64,000 nucleotides of DNA from Planctomycetota bacterium (GTDB lineage: Bacteria > Planctomycetota > PLA2): NCBI GenBank assembly GCA_021776785.1, contig JAJFFF010000031.1, positions 33,311 through 97,310 on the forward strand, written 5' to 3'. The notes below the pieces were generated by a model that was given only the letters and a program-made list of their open reading frames with translations, made no database searches and had not been told where the DNA came from. Position numbers and translations under genes: made by a program. Of the stretch, positions 62,582 through 64,000 are shown in pieces; position 1 is the first letter of the stretch; each line of letters opens with the position of its first letter.

Positions 62582-63109
62582 TCACTGCACGTCGAGCCGC
62601 ACTTCTCCAAAACTCACATGGAAAACTTCGTCCGCGCCCGTCGATTGCAACGTCGGAGCGCCCCGCCAAATCGCGTCAGACGTACCCTTCGGAGTGGCTA
62701 AGCGACCCGAATGCAGAAAGACGTAGCCTTGTTTTGACATCGTTTCGCGGAGGTACTTCGCTCGACCAACTGTGATCCGATCCCACAGCGTCATGGAGTA
62801 CGGAACGGCGTATAGCACACTGATGCGCCCGCTGTTGTTTGACACTCCAAAAAAGCTTGCCCCCGGCAAGGATAAGTGTCGTGGCTCGGCCTCGTGAATC
62901 GACAATTGTCGATTAATCCAAGGGCGGTTGCGAAGGTTGGCATCGGACCAGGACCCAACAACGAGACAGTTTGGAAGAGCCTTCCCGTCCTGTGAGAGCA
63001 GAGTGAACTCGACGAGGACCTTTGCAGAGCCCTCCTTTCGCCCAACGCCAGTCACAACAAGTACGATGGCCACGCCCAGTAGAACCACGGCGATTTTCTT
63101 GATTGCCAC
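62582..63109 (-). CDS. Exported or membrane-anchored protein, candidate Rhs immunity protein
   Basis: 175 residues. N-terminal hydrophobic segment MAIKKIAVVLLGVAIVLVVTGVG acts as signal peptide or anchor. The mature part is beta-rich (KVLVEFTLLSQDGKALPNCLVVGSW, RISVLYAVPYSMTLWDRITVGRA, YVFLHSGRLATPKGT, DEVFHVSFGEVRLDVQ) and resembles a small Ig-like or carboxypeptidase-regulatory-like fold. It starts 5 bp after the Rhs stop codon, the classical position of the cognate immunity gene. An extracytoplasmic immunity protein would suit a toxin acting in the envelope. No family recognised. Confidence 0.65.
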   Translation of the reverse strand: MAIKKIAVVLLGVAIVLVVTGVGRKEGSAKVLVEFTLLSQDGKALPNCLVVGSWSDANLRNRPWINRQLSIHEAEPRHLSLPGASFFGVSNNSGRISVLYAVPYSMTLWDRITVGRAKYLRETMSKQGYVFLHSGRLATPKGTSDAIWRGAPTLQSTGADEVFHVSFGEVRLDVQ

Positions 63110-63114
63110 GCGCG

Positions 63115-64000
63115 TTAGCGACCGCCTCCAAGCGGAGCCCAGGGCGTGTTGCCGGCCTCTTCCGCTGCCTGCATTATCGTTGCTGCCAGTTCTACAGTGA
63201 ACTCAGCCCAATGCATATCCCCTTCTTCTACACCCAGATCGGGAATAGCGGGATGATCCTCCTCCCAGATAAAGTAGATCTCATTCAAGTGCGCGTGCAG
63301 TAGCTCATGGAGCATGGTAACCATGATACGACCCCAAAGAAAACTGTGTGCACGCCGACCGCCGCCTGCGCCGACTGCTGCTCCCTGACCGCTGCCTTCT
63401 TGGTCGATTATGGAATCTAGATTATCTGAGTTGATCCAGATCGTGCCAGGGCGGCCAAACCAGCCGGGGAAGTAAACTCCACCTCTTTTACCGCAGTACT
63501 TTGTCGGATCAGCCAGGATCTTCAGCTTCGAGCGAAGGAGCGTCCTCGCCCACGCTGGGCCGTGCTCGAGAATGATTTCACGCGCCTCGTCAACGATTTC
63601 CTGCCTTCTTGGGTCCGTGTTGTTTGGAGGCTGGGATGTGTCTGCTCCACCCGGTCCGACCAAGTATAGACCACTGGGATCTGTGTAAACTGTCGGTGAT
63701 GACGCAACGTACTCGTACAGATTCGGGCCATGCGAGTAGCCGAGTGGATCTCTCTCAATAAATCGTCCGAACTCTGAGTCATAGTAGCGAGCTCGGTAGT
63801 AGATTAGCCCTGACTCGCTGTCGTGGAACCTCCCGGTGAAGCCCCAGTGCTGACCAAGCGGGTCCGAACTCTGCGAAACGCCGCCCCGCGTGATGGACAT
63901 GAAGCCGTAGGGCGTGTACCGGTAGCTTGCCACGATAGACTCGTTCTGATCCGAGATCTCCACGACGGAGCCGAGAACGTTGAGATGATAGAACGACCGC
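63115..64000 (-). CDS. Rhs-repeat protein with C-terminal HELLH (zinc-metallopeptidase-like) tip, 5' end beyond window
   Basis: 295 codons visible; the frame is open to the right edge, so the N-terminus and the Rhs cage lie outside. The visible part begins in the typical Rhs YD-repeat (YHLNVLGSVVEISDQNESI, SYRYTPYGF), then the core end GLIYYRARYYDSEFGRFIERDPLGY and NLYEYVASSPTVYTDPSGL, the self-cleavage/core boundary. The unique tip (about 190 residues) follows: PAWARTLLRSKLKILADPTKYCGKRGG, GYFPGWFGRPGTIWINSDNL..., and MVTMLHELLHAHL with H-E-x-x-H at 63309-63295, then EEGDMHWAEFTVELA as possible third ligand. HExxH plus a downstream Glu/His suggests a zincin peptidase toxin. AT-richer than the core genome. 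Confidence 0.85.
   Translation of the reverse strand, partial: RSFYHLNVLGSVVEISDQNESIVASYRYTPYGFMSITRGGVSQSSDPLGQHWGFTGRFHDSESGLIYYRARYYDSEFGRFIERDPLGYSHGPNLYEYVASSPTVYTDPSGLYLVGPGGADTSQPPNNTDPRRQEIVDEAREIILEHGPAWARTLLRSKLKILADPTKYCGKRGGVYFPGWFGRPGTIWINSDNLDSIIDQEGSGQGAAVGAGGGRRAHSFLWGRIMVTMLHELLHAHLNEIYFIWEEDHPAIPDLGVEEGDMHWAEFTVELAATIMQAAEEAGNTPWAPLGGGR

Overview
The window is a GC-rich chromosomal segment (hand-counted 60-base samples give about 67% in the core) that is almost fully coding. It carries no rRNA, tRNA, CRISPR array or phage genes that I can recognise. I favour a planctomycete-like bacterium. The reasons are several small ECF sigma factors each followed by an anchored anti-sigma-like protein, exported HEAT-repeat and proline-rich proteins, many lipoproteins, and a giant TIG/FG-GAP surface protein. 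This is inference; no phylogenetic marker was tested.

Layout. 1-5359 (minus strand): housekeeping cluster of a carboxypeptidase-regulatory-like exported protein (cut by the edge), tsaE, thiL, an S26 peptidase homologue, thiE, dapB, a dual-specificity phosphatase and a PilZ protein. 5448-9306: small protein, coiled-coil lipoprotein, MMPL/RND exporter and a membrane protein of unknown function. 9334-15663: structured leader, a 2044-residue lipoprotein with about 12 TIG domains and a calcium-type FG-GAP C-terminus, and a strong terminator. 15682-20147: sulfatase-superfamily lipoprotein with a Thr nucleophile, ECF sigma factor, cstA. 20304-25794: HEAT-repeat exported protein, ECF sigma/anti-sigma pair and two tandem paralogues; three of these share a predicted mature N-terminus HGGG. 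25950-29393: an oversized GlmS-like enzyme. 29511-37029: beta-propeller protein, proline dehydrogenase, threonine dehydrogenase-like SDR, LemA pair, third sigma/anti-sigma pair. 37068-46466: serine dehydratase, uracil-DNA glycosylase, cupin, an ArsC-RND-MFP overlapping operon, truB, TIGR01777 protein. 46467-56903: Lhr helicase, two coupled lipoproteins (one FGE-like), thiC, a probable selenoprotein, HAD phosphatase and a methyltransferase.

56849-64000 is accessory DNA and AT-richer toward the right end (a hand-counted 60-base sample at 63301-63360 gives 52%). Read on the minus strand from the right edge, it holds the 3' part of an Rhs gene whose tip has a HELLH zinc-peptidase motif, then a secreted or anchored candidate immunity protein, a small helical protein and a HEAT-type immunity-like gene broken by a frameshift. 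These are followed by a Sel1-gene remnant, an orphan Rhs toxin tail with its own candidate immunity gene, an exported protein, a Sel1 protein and an amidohydrolase. A 165-bp direct repeat, which includes the 3' end of the methyltransferase gene, flanks a 4.65-kb part of this region. I read it as a polymorphic-toxin tip and immunity gene accumulation locus assembled by recombination.

The sharpest single observation is at 55050-55409. An Spx/ArsC-like thioredoxin-fold gene has an in-frame TGA exactly where the first cysteine of its CxxC motif should be. It is followed 21 nt later by a hairpin with a GGUC loop, the same loop as the E. coli fdhF SECIS. This predicts a UxxC selenoprotein.
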